From the NCBI RefSeq assembly GCF_004365875.1, contig NZ_SODF01000002.1, positions 2,048,971 through 2,112,970 on the forward strand: 64,000 nt of DNA. Reading direction: 5' to 3'. Shown here piece by piece: positions 1 to 9,958 of the stretch (within the stretch, counting starts at the first letter, position 1; each line of letters opens with the position of its first letter). Source of the DNA: Kribbella kalugense (lineage in GTDB: Bacteria; Actinomycetota; Actinomycetes; Propionibacteriales; Kribbellaceae). Made by a program: the position numbers and the translations under genes. The notes beneath the pieces are model-generated. The model saw only the letters and a list, made by a program, of their open reading frames with translations, ran no database searches and was not told where the DNA came from.

Positions 1-365
1 ATTGGCTGAGTCCGCCGCAGAGCGCCGGGGTGCCCGGCCACCGGGTTGGTGGTGTGCCTACGGCTTCCGGAGAGTCGACGATCGCTCGCCGTTGTGCGAC
101 GCCTCGCATCGTTCTCGGGTTGGCCGATCTTCGGCTCGGCCGGGCGTTTAGCTCCCATCGACTGCCGACGGTGGATGGAGCGCCTTGAGTCGCCTCATAC
201 GGGTGAGGTGGAGCTAAGTCGTACGAATCGGCCTAACATGGCGGCTCGGCTCGACATCCGTCGACTCGTGTTCTGATTGCTGCTCTACCGTATTGAGACG
301 CCAGCGGGGGGTCGACCGAACCCCGGCGAGCTGGCTATCCGGTGGATCGCTGGGGGGAACCAGCT
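1..365. other. left-edge stretch without a supportable gene
   Basis: I find no gene here that I can defend. A 76-codon open frame runs from 46 to 276 on the plus strand, but its composition is unlike a protein (Arg-rich, no recognisable motif, no ribosome-binding site). The last 20 bases hold a G-rich ribosome-binding site for the gene starting at 366. An upstream gene may end beyond the window. Confidence 0.4.
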
Positions 366-1478
366 ATGACCGAAACTCCGATTGGCGTGGGCGACTCCGA
401 CGACGATGCCGCGCGAGCGGCCGTTGAGCGGGACCGGGACGAGCTGCGGGAGTTCGTCAAGGAGCTGAACGTCGACGACGTCAAGTCAGGCGACTGGTTC
501 TCGAGGCTTGTCGCCCATGCTTTGAGCTCCTACTCCAACAAGGTCGACTGGCAGTACTTCCAGGAGAAGTACAAGGGTGTGCCCGCGGACGGCATCGTCA
601 AACAACGGATCACGATGGCATCGCGGTACGCCGCGCTCGAAGGCGGGCTCTCCGCCGGGGCATATTCGGCAGCCGTCGCCGCCACCATCGGCAGCGTCGG
701 CGGGGCGTCGCCGCTGACCCTGCCTGTCGCCGCTGTGACGTTCATGGTCGACCTCGCCTACATCACCCAGCTTCAGCTGCGCCTGGCCTATGACATCTCC
801 GTGCTCTATCGGATCCCGCTGGATCTGGACGACCCCGACGACATGTGGAAGCTCATTCGCGTAGCTTTCACGATCAAGGCTGGGGAAGTCGCGCGGGAGG
901 GCGTCACCAAATCTGTCCCGTTCGTCGTTCGCCCGTTGATCAAGCAGTTCTACGCCAAGAACGTCCTTGCCACGGCGAAAGCGCTTCCTGTCGTCGGGAA
1001 GTACCTGTTGCAACGAAATGCCATCAAGATCGGCATTCCCCTGGTCGGAATCCCACTCTCCGTCGTGCTGAACCGTTACACGACACTGGTCGCGGGTCTG
1101 CACGCGCAAGCCATCTTCCGTAACGAAGCCCGGGTGATCGAGCTGGCCGAGAGGCTGAGTAGCTCGAGCCGGTACCCGCAGCTGATGCTGTGGGTCGCGT
1201 GGCTCGTCATCACAGCGGACAAGATCAGCGACGACGAGACGCTGCTGATGAAGCACCTGGTGAGAGTCGTGCGCGATCAGCATCAAGTGGTCGACGAGCA
1301 GCTCGCCAACGTCATCGACATCGACCCCGGCGATGTGTGGAAACGTCTGGACGCCGAGTCCGGAGACCTGACCGAGCTCCTCGACGTCGCCGACCGGGTC
1401 GCCACCGTAGACGGCGACATCACCGCGCGGGAGAAAGAAGTCATTGCCGACCTTCGTTCTCGCTGTCGTCGAGCTTGA
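366..1478 (+). CDS. EcsC-like protein with C-terminal TerB-like helical domain
   Basis: A 370-residue protein of unknown biochemical role. The central part (about residues 80-265) has the glycine/alanine-rich amphipathic helices and the 'VDLAYITQLQLRLAYDIS' type segment seen in EcsC-family proteins. The last 110 residues (Trp-rich helix, then 'ADKISDDE' and 'ATVDGDITAREKEV') look like a TerB-type tellurite-resistance fold with acidic repeats. I chose the ATG at 366, preceded by a G-run ribosome-binding site, over the in-frame GTG at 342. It stands alone; its neighbour is on the other strand. EcsC/TerB combinations are known in actinomycetes and are sometimes linked to stress or membrane surveillance, which here is only inference. 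Confidence 0.8.
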   Translation: MTETPIGVGDSDDDAARAAVERDRDELREFVKELNVDDVKSGDWFSRLVAHALSSYSNKVDWQYFQEKYKGVPADGIVKQRITMASRYAALEGGLSAGAYSAAVAATIGSVGGASPLTLPVAAVTFMVDLAYITQLQLRLAYDISVLYRIPLDLDDPDDMWKLIRVAFTIKAGEVAREGVTKSVPFVVRPLIKQFYAKNVLATAKALPVVGKYLLQRNAIKIGIPLVGIPLSVVLNRYTTLVAGLHAQAIFRNEARVIELAERLSSSSRYPQLMLWVAWLVITADKISDDETLLMKHLVRVVRDQHQVVDEQLANVIDIDPGDVWKRLDAESGDLTELLDVADRVATVDGDITAREKEVIADLRSRCRRA

Positions 1479-1652
1479 GGCAGCCTTGCGATGTTGTGTG
1501 ATCCTGGGCGGTCTGCCCCTGGCGCATGAGCTGTCCGGCGAGGTAGTAGTCGACCGCCGCACAACCACCGGGTCAGAAGGCGGTGCCGGCCGGGCCGCGC
1601 CGTCGATGGTCGGCGGTGACCAGGCGCCTCCTTCAGCGGCCTGGAACGGGCT

Positions 1653-2288
1653 CTAGGTCGCGGACCATCGCAGGTACCCCTCGTCCACCTCTGCCAATTG
1701 TGGGGAATGCCGCTGGGCCGGCCACACGGCCCCGTTTGCGTAGGCTTGGAGGGCGGGACGTCCTTCGGTGAGCGCACTCGCGACGTCGTCGATCATCTCG
1801 CCGACGCTGGCCCACCACGGCGCCGACGCTCCGCCTCCCTCGGCGTACCACTCCCAAACGCACCCGAACTGGTCGCCATCGCGCAAGTCGACGTACAGGA
1901 GACCGGCGTCAGCCGCGTCGGCGATCGGCAGGAAGGTATCAAGCCAGTCCGTTGTCGGGCTCCCAGCCGGTTCGCTATCTCCTCGCCGGGGGCCGGAACC
2001 GACGATGCGACGCTCGATCTCTTGCAGCATCTGCCTGATCGACAGCATGTCCATCACCGGGACAAGGTTGTAGAGCGTCGGGATGAGCGATCCCCGGACC
2101 GCCCGGTGCTCCGTGCCGTTGGCGAGCTCGAGCAGTTCGACCAAGTCAGCCGGGAGCGGACGATTGATCGCGGCCTGGAGGTAGCGGATGTCGACAGCCG
2201 TCGCGGGCGGGTTGACGAGCGCAGCCGTAGTCGGGTGGTTGGCGGCAAGCCAGTCAACGATCCGCGACCAGGATCTGGCAACGGTCAC
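1653..2288 (-). CDS. SMI1/KNR4 (SUKH) family protein
   Basis: A 211-residue cytosolic protein. It has the SUKH pattern: 'LPADLVELLELANG' near residues 44-57, followed by an acidic, aromatic-rich core ending in 'FGCVWEWYAEGG' and a C-terminal helix. In bacteria SUKH proteins often serve as immunity proteins against polymorphic toxins, but no toxin, secretion gene or pre-toxin lies beside this one. The start is a GTG at 2288; no strong ribosome-binding site is visible, so a later start is possible. A non-immunity cell-wall regulatory role (as in yeast Knr4) cannot be excluded. Confidence 0.8.
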   Translation of the reverse strand: MTVARSWSRIVDWLAANHPTTAALVNPPATAVDIRYLQAAINRPLPADLVELLELANGTEHRAVRGSLIPTLYNLVPVMDMLSIRQMLQEIERRIVGSGPRRGDSEPAGSPTTDWLDTFLPIADAADAGLLYVDLRDGDQFGCVWEWYAEGGGASAPWWASVGEMIDDVASALTEGRPALQAYANGAVWPAQRHSPQLAEVDEGYLRWSAT

Positions 2289-2556
2289 CAGAGCGTCCCG
2301 GCCAGGTCCTGTGCAACATTCGGGCGACGGACGGACTGCGGGCGAAACATGTGCCGCAGTTGTGCGCTCGCCCTCAGTGCGTTCTGAACCGCAGGCTTGG
2401 TACGAGTTGGTGCACTACGCCGACGTCCGGCGCTTCGTGCATGGCGTTCCATGGCTGGCTCATCGTTCGTGGGGGCACTTTCGTTTCAGTACCCGAACCG
2501 GCAATTGTCGAAGCTACGGCGAGACGCCTGCCCGGACTGCGCGTCATAATCGTGTG

Positions 2557-3138
2557 GTGACGCGAACCTCTGTTCCTTCGGTCATCTTTCTTAATGGGGC
2601 CTCGTCTTCTGGTAAGACGACTCTGGGGAGAGCGCTGCAGGACTCTTTGGATGGGCCGTATTTGTTGATGGGGTTGGACACGTGCTTTGCGATGGTTCCG
2701 GCTCAGTGGGCTGGTGGTTCGATGGGGGTTCATCGGGCGGAGGGGTTCCGGTACGTCGACCTGCCGGACGAGGGCGGCAGGCCTGTGTCTGGGATCTCGT
2801 ACGGGGCGGTCGGGCTGCGCATGCTCGAGGGGTTTCATCGGGCTGTGCGTGAGTTTGTGCGAGCGGGGAACCCTGTCATCGTCGACGAGGTGATGCTGGG
2901 ACCCGAGGTGCGGGATCACTGGTTCGCGACTCTCGCGGGGATCGACGTTGTCTCGGTGGGGGTTCGCTGCGATCTCGAGGAACTCGAGCGTCGAGAGGGT
3001 GCGCGAAAGGGCCGTGCGGGGCTCGCTCGGTGGTCTGAGGAGCGCGTGCACGAGGGGATGACCTATGACCTCTGGGTGGACACGACCGTCCAAGGCGCGG
3101 AAGCGTGCGCACATCAGATCTTGGCAGCCGCACGCTGA
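2557..3138 (+). CDS. chloramphenicol phosphotransferase (CPT)-like kinase
   Basis: A 193-residue P-loop kinase. Residues 8-24 hold 'VIFLNGASSSGKTTLGR', a Walker A loop in the exact context of CPT-family proteins. 'LLMGLDTCFAMVP' and 'NPVIVDEVMLGP' match the next conserved blocks, including the acidic residue after the P-loop. CPT enzymes phosphorylate the C-3 hydroxyl of chloramphenicol; many genomic homologues have unknown substrates, so resistance is not assured. GTG at 2557 is chosen, with GTG 2554 equally possible; the open frame extends much further upstream but the added residues look non-coding. The gene is monocistronic, with opposite-strand genes on both sides. Confidence 0.8.
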   Translation: MTRTSVPSVIFLNGASSSGKTTLGRALQDSLDGPYLLMGLDTCFAMVPAQWAGGSMGVHRAEGFRYVDLPDEGGRPVSGISYGAVGLRMLEGFHRAVREFVRAGNPVIVDEVMLGPEVRDHWFATLAGIDVVSVGVRCDLEELERREGARKGRAGLARWSEERVHEGMTYDLWVDTTVQGAEACAHQILAAAR

Positions 3139-3202
3139 GTCCGACCAACCTGCGTGATCCCTACGAGTCCCACGAGCCCGATCAGGCGGGTAATGGCGCC
3201 CG

Positions 3203-4111
3203 CTATTTCAGCTTGATGATGGTTCTGCCTCGGGTGTGCTCTGCGAAAGTGGTTGGGACCGCACTCAGGTCGCCGATGGTTGTGATGAGGGGTGTGAGTT
3301 TGCCTTCGCGTAGGCGGGTGGCTAGCTGAGACGTCTGGGTGCGGCTGGGTTCTACTACGAAGAAGATTGCGGTGGCGCCGGGAGGTTGGTTGGTTGGGGG
3401 GTCGGCGACTGTTACTAGGGTGCCGCCGGGGCGTAGGAGGGTGGTGGAGCGGTCGCGGATTTCGCCGCCGATTACGTCGAAGACCACGTCGACCTCGCCG
3501 GCGTCTTCTAGGCGGTCGTTCTCCAGGTCTAGGAACTCGTGGGTGCCCAGGGTGGTGGCCAGGTCGCGGTCGGCGGCCCGGCCGGTGCCGATGATGTGGG
3601 CTCCGGTCTCGCGGGCGAGTTGTACGGCGACTGAGCCGACGGAGCCGCCGGCGCCGTGGATGAGGACGGTTTGGCCTGCTTGTAGGTGAGCGTGGTCGAA
3701 CAGCGCTTGCCACGCCGTCAGACCGGGCATCACCGCGGCAGCTGCGGTCACGTGGTCGATGTCGGCGGGGAGCGGAGCCAGGTTGCGTGCCTCCACGGCG
3801 GCGTACTCGGCGAGCGAACCGTTGCGGGCCCAGTCGGTCAGCCCGAAGACCCGCTGGCCGATCGTGAGACCGGTGGTGCCGTAGCCGAGTTCGACGACTA
3901 CGCCGGACACTTCGTGGCCGAGGACACTTGGCGTGCGGGCGCGGCCGGCGCGGTCGGTCCAGGTACTGGGCCAGTCCGGCTCGGTGCGGAGGAAGCCGGC
4001 GGCGTGGACCTCGACGATGACGTCGTTCTCGGCGGCGCGGGGGTGGGGCAGCTCGGTCAGGGACAGTCCGTAGTCGTCGGCCTCGCGGTCCCGGACAGTG
4101 ATGGCACGCAT
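3203..4111 (-). CDS. NADPH-dependent MDR-family oxidoreductase (quinone oxidoreductase-like)
   Basis: A 302-residue medium-chain dehydrogenase/reductase. The N-terminal GroES-like domain (residues 1-120) carries 'LGHEVSGVV', and the Rossmann domain has 'LIHGAGGSVGSVAVQLA' (about residue 145), the NADPH-binding turn of zinc-independent quinone reductases. No structural-zinc cysteine cluster is present. It most likely reduces a quinone, enone or similar carbonyl; the substrate is unknown. The ATG at 4111 is preceded by AAGGA at good spacing; the frame stays open further upstream but without codon bias. Divergent from the UvrA-like gene, sharing 193 bases of upstream sequence. Confidence 0.88.
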   Translation of the reverse strand: MRAITVRDREADDYGLSLTELPHPRAAENDVIVEVHAAGFLRTEPDWPSTWTDRAGRARTPSVLGHEVSGVVVELGYGTTGLTIGQRVFGLTDWARNGSLAEYAAVEARNLAPLPADIDHVTAAAAVMPGLTAWQALFDHAHLQAGQTVLIHGAGGSVGSVAVQLARETGAHIIGTGRAADRDLATTLGTHEFLDLENDRLEDAGEVDVVFDVIGGEIRDRSTTLLRPGGTLVTVADPPTNQPPGATAIFFVVEPSRTQTSQLATRLREGKLTPLITTIGDLSAVPTTFAEHTRGRTIIKLK

Positions 4112-4304
4112 GACGATCCTTTGCAGTGGTCGATGATGGTTCAACTCGACCGTAGGCAGCAGCGGCCCACGATCGCTAGGCCATTCGGACCCGGTTTCGA
4201 TGGGCCATCTGGGCGGGTGATCGGCCCAAGTACTCGGCAGCGGCAGGAGAGCAAGGGGAGCAGAGTCGTGTTCCGGTGGTACGGGGGGCTGCGAGGATGG
4301 CGGG

Positions 4305-7300
4305 GTGGATCGCCGTATCGCGGGAGATGGTGAGCTCGGGAGTGAGCGGGTTCTCGAGGTGTGGGGTGCGGGGGAGCACAATCTTCGTGGTGTGGATGTG
4401 GCGTTCGGGCCGGGGCTGACGGCTGTTGTTGGGGTTTCGGGGTCGGGGAAGTCGTCGTTGGCGTTTGATGTGGTTTATGCCGAGGCGCGTCGGCGGTTCG
4501 TCGAGTCGTTGGCGCTTGGCGGAAACGCAAAGCGGGTTCCTGCTGCGCAGGTACGGCGTATTGACGGTCTAGGCCCGGCGGTCGCAGTTGCCCAGAACGT
4601 CCTCAACCGCAACCCGGCCTCGACTGTGGCCACCTCGGTCGGGCTGCACCCGTTCCTACGGATCCTGTACTCACGGTTTGCCGAGGTCGAATGCCCCCGC
4701 TGCCACGTACCGGTACGGGCGCTGCCCGCCGAGGAGCGCCTCACCACCGCGCTCGACCTGCTCGCTAGCAACGACACGCTCGACGTCGATGTCGCGATCG
4801 TGCGAGGGCTGGTGGGAAGTCACGCACGTCTGCTCGCAGGTATGCGAGGCCAGTTCACCGTCGACGGCCGTCCGTGGTCGAAAGCACTCCACCTCGACCC
4901 GGCGCTGCCTCACGACATCGTCGTACGCGTAGCGACTCTTCGGTCCGACCAGTCGGCTGCCGAGGTTCGGTCGACTCTGGAGCGGGCTGACGCGTTGGGC
5001 AGACCCGAGGTCCTGCTCGGCGGTACGCCGGTACTGCGAGCGCCGATCTGCCCGCAATGCGGCGCCTGGGTCCGGCCACTCGCACCGTCAGCGTTTCGCG
5101 GTGACAACGACACCTCGTCGCACCGCATCGCCGGCACCACGTTCCAGGAGCTGATCGGTCGATCGGTGACCGAGGTCCTCGAATTCGTTCAGCGGCTCCC
5201 ACCCGCGTCGCGACGCATCCAAGACGAGTTGCTGCGCAGACTGCGTCCTCTGCAAGAGCTCGGCCTTGGCTACCTCGCCCTCGACAGATCGATGCCGACG
5301 CTGTCGCGCGGTGAGGCGCAACGTACGAGGCTCGCAGTCGTACTCTCGGGGCGTCTAGAAGACCTGCTGCACGTGCTCGACGAGCCGACAATCGGCTTGC
5401 ACCACAGCGATCTCAGCCGCCTGCTAGACGCAATCGTGGCGCTGCCCGGCCCCGTGCTGATGGTCGAACACGACCCGCTGGCCGTCGCGATGGCCGACGA
5501 CGTCGTGGAGATCGGCCCCGGCGGTGGAGACGGCGGGGGACGGCTGGTGTTTCAAGGCCCGCCGGCAGATCTCTGGAAGGCCAACACGGCGTCGGGCATC
5601 AGCTTCTCTACCGGCGTACGTCGGGATCGACCGCGGCGCCCGCTGTCCGACGACCGGATCCGCGTCACCGGGGCGAGCCTGCGCAACCTCCGTAGCGTCG
5701 ACTGCGAGGTCCCGCTTGGATCGCTGACGGTCATCACCGGGCCGTCAGGTGCAGGCAAGACCACTCTCAGCCACGAAGTACTGCTGGCGTCTTTGCGCGA
5801 ACGCGAGCCCGTCGGATGCACGACGTTCGACGCACCAGTGATGCGGGCGAGGGCGGTGGATCAGGCGCCCTTGGGCAACAACCCTCGCTCGAATCCGGCG
5901 ACGTACACCAAGGTGCTCGACCGGATCCGTGACGTCTTCGCGAGCGAGACCGGACGCCCCGCATCGGACTTCACCTTCAACCGGACCGAGGGTGCGTGCC
6001 CGGACTGCGAGGGGATGGGATCGGTTGCCATCGGCATGAGTTATCTGGCGCCGATCTGGGTTCCGTGCGAGGCCTGCGACGGCGAGCGGTTCCGGCCCGA
6101 GGTGCTCGAAGCGACCTGGGCGGGTCGGTCGATCGCCGAGGTAATGGCGCTGAGCGTTGACGAGGCCAGCACTGTGTTCGTCGATCACCCGCCGGTGATC
6201 CGCATCCTGCAATCCTTGCAGGAGGTCGGATTGGGATATCTGAGCCTTGGGCAACCATCTCCGAGCCTTTCCGGTGGCGAGGCCCAACGTGTTCGGCTGG
6301 CCCGCGAGGTGGCCAAGGCGCGCAGCGGTGATCTCGTACTGCTCGATGAGCCCACGACAGGTTTGCACCCAGGTGACCTCGACCGGCTGCTCGCAGTACT
6401 CGATCGGCTGACAGACAACGGCTGCACGGTGGTCGTCGTCGAGCATCAGCCGGACGTGATCGCCGCCGCCGATTGGCAGATCGACCTAGGCCCGGGCGGT
6501 GGCCCTGATGGCGGACGTCTGCAGCACTGCGGGCCGCCGCTTGCCGAGAAGCGGCCCCGCACAAGGCCGCGGGCGAAGCCGCGCACCAACCGGCGATCCA
6601 GTGATGCCGTCCGTGTTCGCGGCGCCCGCGCGCACAACCTGCAGGGTGTCGACGTCGACTTCGCCAAGGGCCGGTTCACCGTCGTCACAGGCGTATCGGG
6701 TTCCGGCAAGTCGTCGTTGGTCCACGACGTCGTCGAGTCCGAGGCGACCAGGCGGCTGCTGGAGTGCCTGTCGGTGTACGAGCGCCAGTCGGTCCGCGAG
6801 GGACCGGAGGCTCCGGTCGACTCGCTGACCGGGTTAGGTCCGACGATCAGCATCGACCCATCGGGCCGGGAGTTCGGCGCACGAGGGCCGGGATTCTACC
6901 TCTGGGATGCCGACCGGGTGACCGTTGGTCGGTCCACCGATCTCGACCGCCTGATCGCCGTGATCCTCGCCCGAGCAGGCGTTCGGCCCTGTCTTGCCTG
7001 CGGCAACGATGCAGTACGCCGTACTTCGCCGAAGCCGGAAGTAGCGTGGGTCTGCGGCGACTGCGGTACCGGCGCGGTGCCGATCGAGCCGCGACATCTG
7101 ATGGGGTCGCCGGTGTCGACCTGTCCGCAGTGCCTGGGCCTCGGAGTCGAGCACGAGTTCGACTTCGCCAAACTGATCGTGGACCCGGATGTGCCCGTCT
7201 TCGACGGCGTCTTCGGCGGCCCGCTGGCCTGGTTCGGCACGACTCGCGGCGAGGAGCCGCCGATACGGTCGCTGGCTGAGCGCCACGGGTTCGACGTGGA

Positions 7301-8981
7301 CCACACCCCCTGGAAGGCGTTGAGCGACGAGGCTCAACACGCCGTGCTGTACGGCGACGCGCACTGGCGCGGGCTGAACGCGTGGGCCGTCAACGACGTC
7401 GGGGGCGAGAACTCGACCGTGTTTCCGTGCCGGGAGTGCGGTGGCCAGCGGCTGCGTACGCCGTACCTGGCGATCCGTTTCGAGGGGCTCGGGAGGGATG
7501 AGCTCTTCTCAACCCCGCTGGCCAACCTGGAAGATCTCCTCGCTTCGATGGAAGAGCCCGGCGATCGACAGGCGGCGGAAGCTTGGACCACCGTGCTGCG
7601 TCGGCTCGGCTTCCTCCGTGCCATCGGGCTGGGCTACCTCGACCTGAACCGGACCACGTGGACGCTGTCGGCCGGCGAGGCGCAACGCATCAAACTGGCG
7701 TCGGTGCTCGGCGATGGACTGGTCGGTATGACGGTGCTGCTCGACGAACCCTCTCGAGGTCTGCATCCGTCGGACGTGACCGCCCTGGCCCGGACGCTGA
7801 CCGAGTTGCGGGCCGCTGGCAACACCGTCATCGCGGTCGAGCACGACCCGATCGTCATTCGCGCGGCCGACGACGTGATCGAGATCGGCCCCGGTCCCGG
7901 GCGATCGGGCGGTCGCGTGGTCAGTCTGGACAGCCCGCAGTCGGTGACGCGGGCGGTTCTGGATGGACGGACTCCGCCGACGTACCGGGACCATCGTCGG
8001 GAGCCGACGGGTTGGATGCAGGTCAACGGAGCACGGGAGAACAACCTCGACGGACTCGATGTCCGCGTCCCACTCGGCGTACTCGTCGGCGTCTGCGGGG
8101 TGTCCGGGTCGGGCAAGTCCTCGCTCGTCGTCGACACGATCGCGCTGGGTCTGACCCGGCCGAAGACGAACATTCCTGGTAGCGGCGTGGTCCGCGTTCG
8201 GCCCGGCGAGTACGACGACCTTTCCGGTGCGCCCGGCCGAACGATCGTGGCTGATCAGTCCCGCGCCGAGATCGCTTCACCGGGGATGTTTCTCGGGCTG
8301 ATTGGTGCCGTACGCAAGGAGCTTGCCCTTAGTGAGGCAGCCGTCGAGCAGGGCATCACGCTCAAGGATCTGACCTATCGCTGCGACGCTTGCAAGGGCA
8401 AAGGCATGTGGCAGCAGGACATGTCGTTCCTGCCGTCCGTGTGCCAGACCTGCGATGCCTGCGGCGGATCCGGGTACCGTCGCGAGATCGCAACCCTGCT
8501 CCAGCGGGGCCGGAGTCTCGCCGACATCGAGACCCTCACCATCGCCGAGCTGGTCGACGAGTGGGGTGACCTCGACGCGGTACGCCGGGTTGGCGGGGCC
8601 GCCGTCGAACTCGGGCTGGGCTACCTCGTCGTACGCCAGCCGGGGTGGAGCCTCTCGGGTGGCGAAGCGCAGCGGCTCAAGCTGGCCAAGGAGCTCGCTC
8701 GCCCGACCAAGGCAGCCGCCCTGTACGTGCTGGACGAACCGACCGTCGGCCTCCAAGCCACCGACGTTGCGGTCCTTGTCCGCGCGCTCGAAACGCTCGT
8801 TGCTGCTGGCAACAGTGTGCTCGTCGTCGAGCACGATCCGGCGTTCCTCGCGGCGTGTGATTGGCTCATCGAGCTCGGTCCGGGCGCAGGTCCGAACGGC
8901 GGCCGGATCGTCTTCGAGGGTGTGCCGGACGCTCTGGTCGACACCACCACCGCGCCCTATCTTCTTGAGGTGCTGCGATGA
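4305..8981 (+). CDS. double-length UvrA-like ATPase (two UvrA units fused in tandem)
   Basis: A 1558-residue protein with four ABC modules instead of the two of a normal UvrA (about 950 residues). Walker A motifs lie at residues 43-50, 479-486, 796-803 and 1265-1272. Signature motifs (S-R/G/A-GEAQ) are at 334, 656, 1122 and 1450, and DEP Walker B/D-loops at 359, 681, 1147 and 1477. CxxC pairs that could bind zinc occur in every unit, for example 565/588, 940/1042 and 1360/1380. Unit 1 is roughly 1-745, unit 2 roughly 768-1558, joined by an Arg/Lys-rich linker. UvrA scans DNA for lesions. Short, doubled paralogues of this type may instead act in drug tolerance or a special repair path; no uvrB lies nearby. 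GTG start with GAGG upstream. It overlaps the next gene by 4 bases. Confidence 0.9.
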   Translation: MDRRIAGDGELGSERVLEVWGAGEHNLRGVDVAFGPGLTAVVGVSGSGKSSLAFDVVYAEARRRFVESLALGGNAKRVPAAQVRRIDGLGPAVAVAQNVLNRNPASTVATSVGLHPFLRILYSRFAEVECPRCHVPVRALPAEERLTTALDLLASNDTLDVDVAIVRGLVGSHARLLAGMRGQFTVDGRPWSKALHLDPALPHDIVVRVATLRSDQSAAEVRSTLERADALGRPEVLLGGTPVLRAPICPQCGAWVRPLAPSAFRGDNDTSSHRIAGTTFQELIGRSVTEVLEFVQRLPPASRRIQDELLRRLRPLQELGLGYLALDRSMPTLSRGEAQRTRLAVVLSGRLEDLLHVLDEPTIGLHHSDLSRLLDAIVALPGPVLMVEHDPLAVAMADDVVEIGPGGGDGGGRLVFQGPPADLWKANTASGISFSTGVRRDRPRRPLSDDRIRVTGASLRNLRSVDCEVPLGSLTVITGPSGAGKTTLSHEVLLASLREREPVGCTTFDAPVMRARAVDQAPLGNNPRSNPATYTKVLDRIRDVFASETGRPASDFTFNRTEGACPDCEGMGSVAIGMSYLAPIWVPCEACDGERFRPEVLEATWAGRSIAEVMALSVDEASTVFVDHPPVIRILQSLQEVGLGYLSLGQPSPSLSGGEAQRVRLAREVAKARSGDLVLLDEPTTGLHPGDLDRLLAVLDRLTDNGCTVVVVEHQPDVIAAADWQIDLGPGGGPDGGRLQHCGPPLAEKRPRTRPRAKPRTNRRSSDAVRVRGARAHNLQGVDVDFAKGRFTVVTGVSGSGKSSLVHDVVESEATRRLLECLSVYERQSVREGPEAPVDSLTGLGPTISIDPSGREFGARGPGFYLWDADRVTVGRSTDLDRLIAVILARAGVRPCLACGNDAVRRTSPKPEVAWVCGDCGTGAVPIEPRHLMGSPVSTCPQCLGLGVEHEFDFAKLIVDPDVPVFDGVFGGPLAWFGTTRGEEPPIRSLAERHGFDVDHTPWKALSDEAQHAVLYGDAHWRGLNAWAVNDVGGENSTVFPCRECGGQRLRTPYLAIRFEGLGRDELFSTPLANLEDLLASMEEPGDRQAAEAWTTVLRRLGFLRAIGLGYLDLNRTTWTLSAGEAQRIKLASVLGDGLVGMTVLLDEPSRGLHPSDVTALARTLTELRAAGNTVIAVEHDPIVIRAADDVIEIGPGPGRSGGRVVSLDSPQSVTRAVLDGRTPPTYRDHRREPTGWMQVNGARENNLDGLDVRVPLGVLVGVCGVSGSGKSSLVVDTIALGLTRPKTNIPGSGVVRVRPGEYDDLSGAPGRTIVADQSRAEIASPGMFLGLIGAVRKELALSEAAVEQGITLKDLTYRCDACKGKGMWQQDMSFLPSVCQTCDACGGSGYRREIATLLQRGRSLADIETLTIAELVDEWGDLDAVRRVGGAAVELGLGYLVVRQPGWSLSGGEAQRLKLAKELARPTKAAALYVLDEPTVGLQATDVAVLVRALETLVAAGNSVLVVEHDPAFLAACDWLIELGPGAGPNGGRIVFEGVPDALVDTTTAPYLLEVLR

Positions 8982-9958
8982 ACATCGGCACCCTGTTGCT
9001 CGGAGATCCGTCGCCCTCGCTGCGGTGGCGGGCCGCCCGCGAATTGGAGGGCGCGACCGACGAGGACTTGGAGGTCATCGCGTGGCGCACCGAGATTGAT
9101 CGGAGTGCGGAGATCGACGCGCTCGTCGCGCGGCTGGAAGCAGCCGAGCCCTACACTGCGGGCTACCTGCTTTGCCAGCTGGCCTATCTCGGATACCGCG
9201 GGCCCGCGGTGGAGGCTGCGGTCGAGAAGATCTTTGATGTCCAACAGGCGGATGGCTCGTGGTCGATCCCGCCTGCCGGCTCCGAAGGTCCTCGGTTCGT
9301 CACCATGCAGACCGTCGTACCGCTGCGCGGGATCGCTGCGGCCGGCTTCGCGGCTGATCCACGTGCTGAGCGTGCCTTCGAATGGCTTCTAGGCGTTCGT
9401 CTCCAGGACGGGTCCTGGCCGTCCGGCCCTAAAGCCGACCTCGGACAGCCCGGCCGGCCGACGCCGCCGGAGAAGGAGTACCGGCGGTTGGCTCGCGGGC
9501 TCGGTTGCCGATCGGCGACGACCGGCGCCGTTGCCTGCTTGGCGATGCATCCCGTACGACGACGGTCTGACGCCGCCCGGATCGGCGTCGACCACCTCCT
9601 TGCCCGCGAGACCCGGGACGCGTCGACCCTCGGTTGGGAGGTGTCTCGGCTGGTCGGGCTGGAGCGGGCGATGGGACAGGTCACGTTCTACGTCACCCAC
9701 GACCTCGCCTTCCTACTCGACCTCGCCTCCCGCTGCGGCGTCTCCTTGCAGGACCGGCGGGTCCACGACCTGGTCGACTATTTGGAGACGCTGCGCGGCC
9801 CGTACGGCCTGTGGCAACACCCCACCCATCCACAGCTCGCCGGCTGGCTATCCCTCGACCTCGAGACCAGCCTCCGCCGCCTCAACGACGGCGACTGGAT
9901 CGGCAACGAGCAGCCCGCCGCATCCACGCCGTACCCTCGCAGCCCGCGCCGGTACTGA
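8978..9958 (+). CDS. prenyltransferase/squalene-oxidase-repeat (alpha-alpha toroid) protein
   Basis: A 326-residue protein built of alpha-alpha toroid repeats. QW-like motifs are visible as 'VQQADGSWSIP' (about residue 88), 'RLQDGSWPSG' (about 147) and 'LRGPYGLWQHP' near the C-terminus. No DxDD cyclisation motif of squalene-hopene cyclases is seen, so this is probably a binding or scaffold member rather than a terpene cyclase. Its ATG lies inside the stop region of the double UvrA (ATGA overlap), so the two proteins are translationally coupled and likely work together. Their joint function is unknown to me. Confidence 0.8.
   Translation: MNIGTLLLGDPSPSLRWRAARELEGATDEDLEVIAWRTEIDRSAEIDALVARLEAAEPYTAGYLLCQLAYLGYRGPAVEAAVEKIFDVQQADGSWSIPPAGSEGPRFVTMQTVVPLRGIAAAGFAADPRAERAFEWLLGVRLQDGSWPSGPKADLGQPGRPTPPEKEYRRLARGLGCRSATTGAVACLAMHPVRRRSDAARIGVDHLLARETRDASTLGWEVSRLVGLERAMGQVTFYVTHDLAFLLDLASRCGVSLQDRRVHDLVDYLETLRGPYGLWQHPTHPQLAGWLSLDLETSLRRLNDGDWIGNEQPAASTPYPRSPRRY

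Noticed and set aside
486..1568. Long minus-strand open frame antisense to the EcsC-like gene
   Set aside because: High-GC shadow frame with Arg/Pro/His-rich composition, no ribosome-binding site and no family resemblance.
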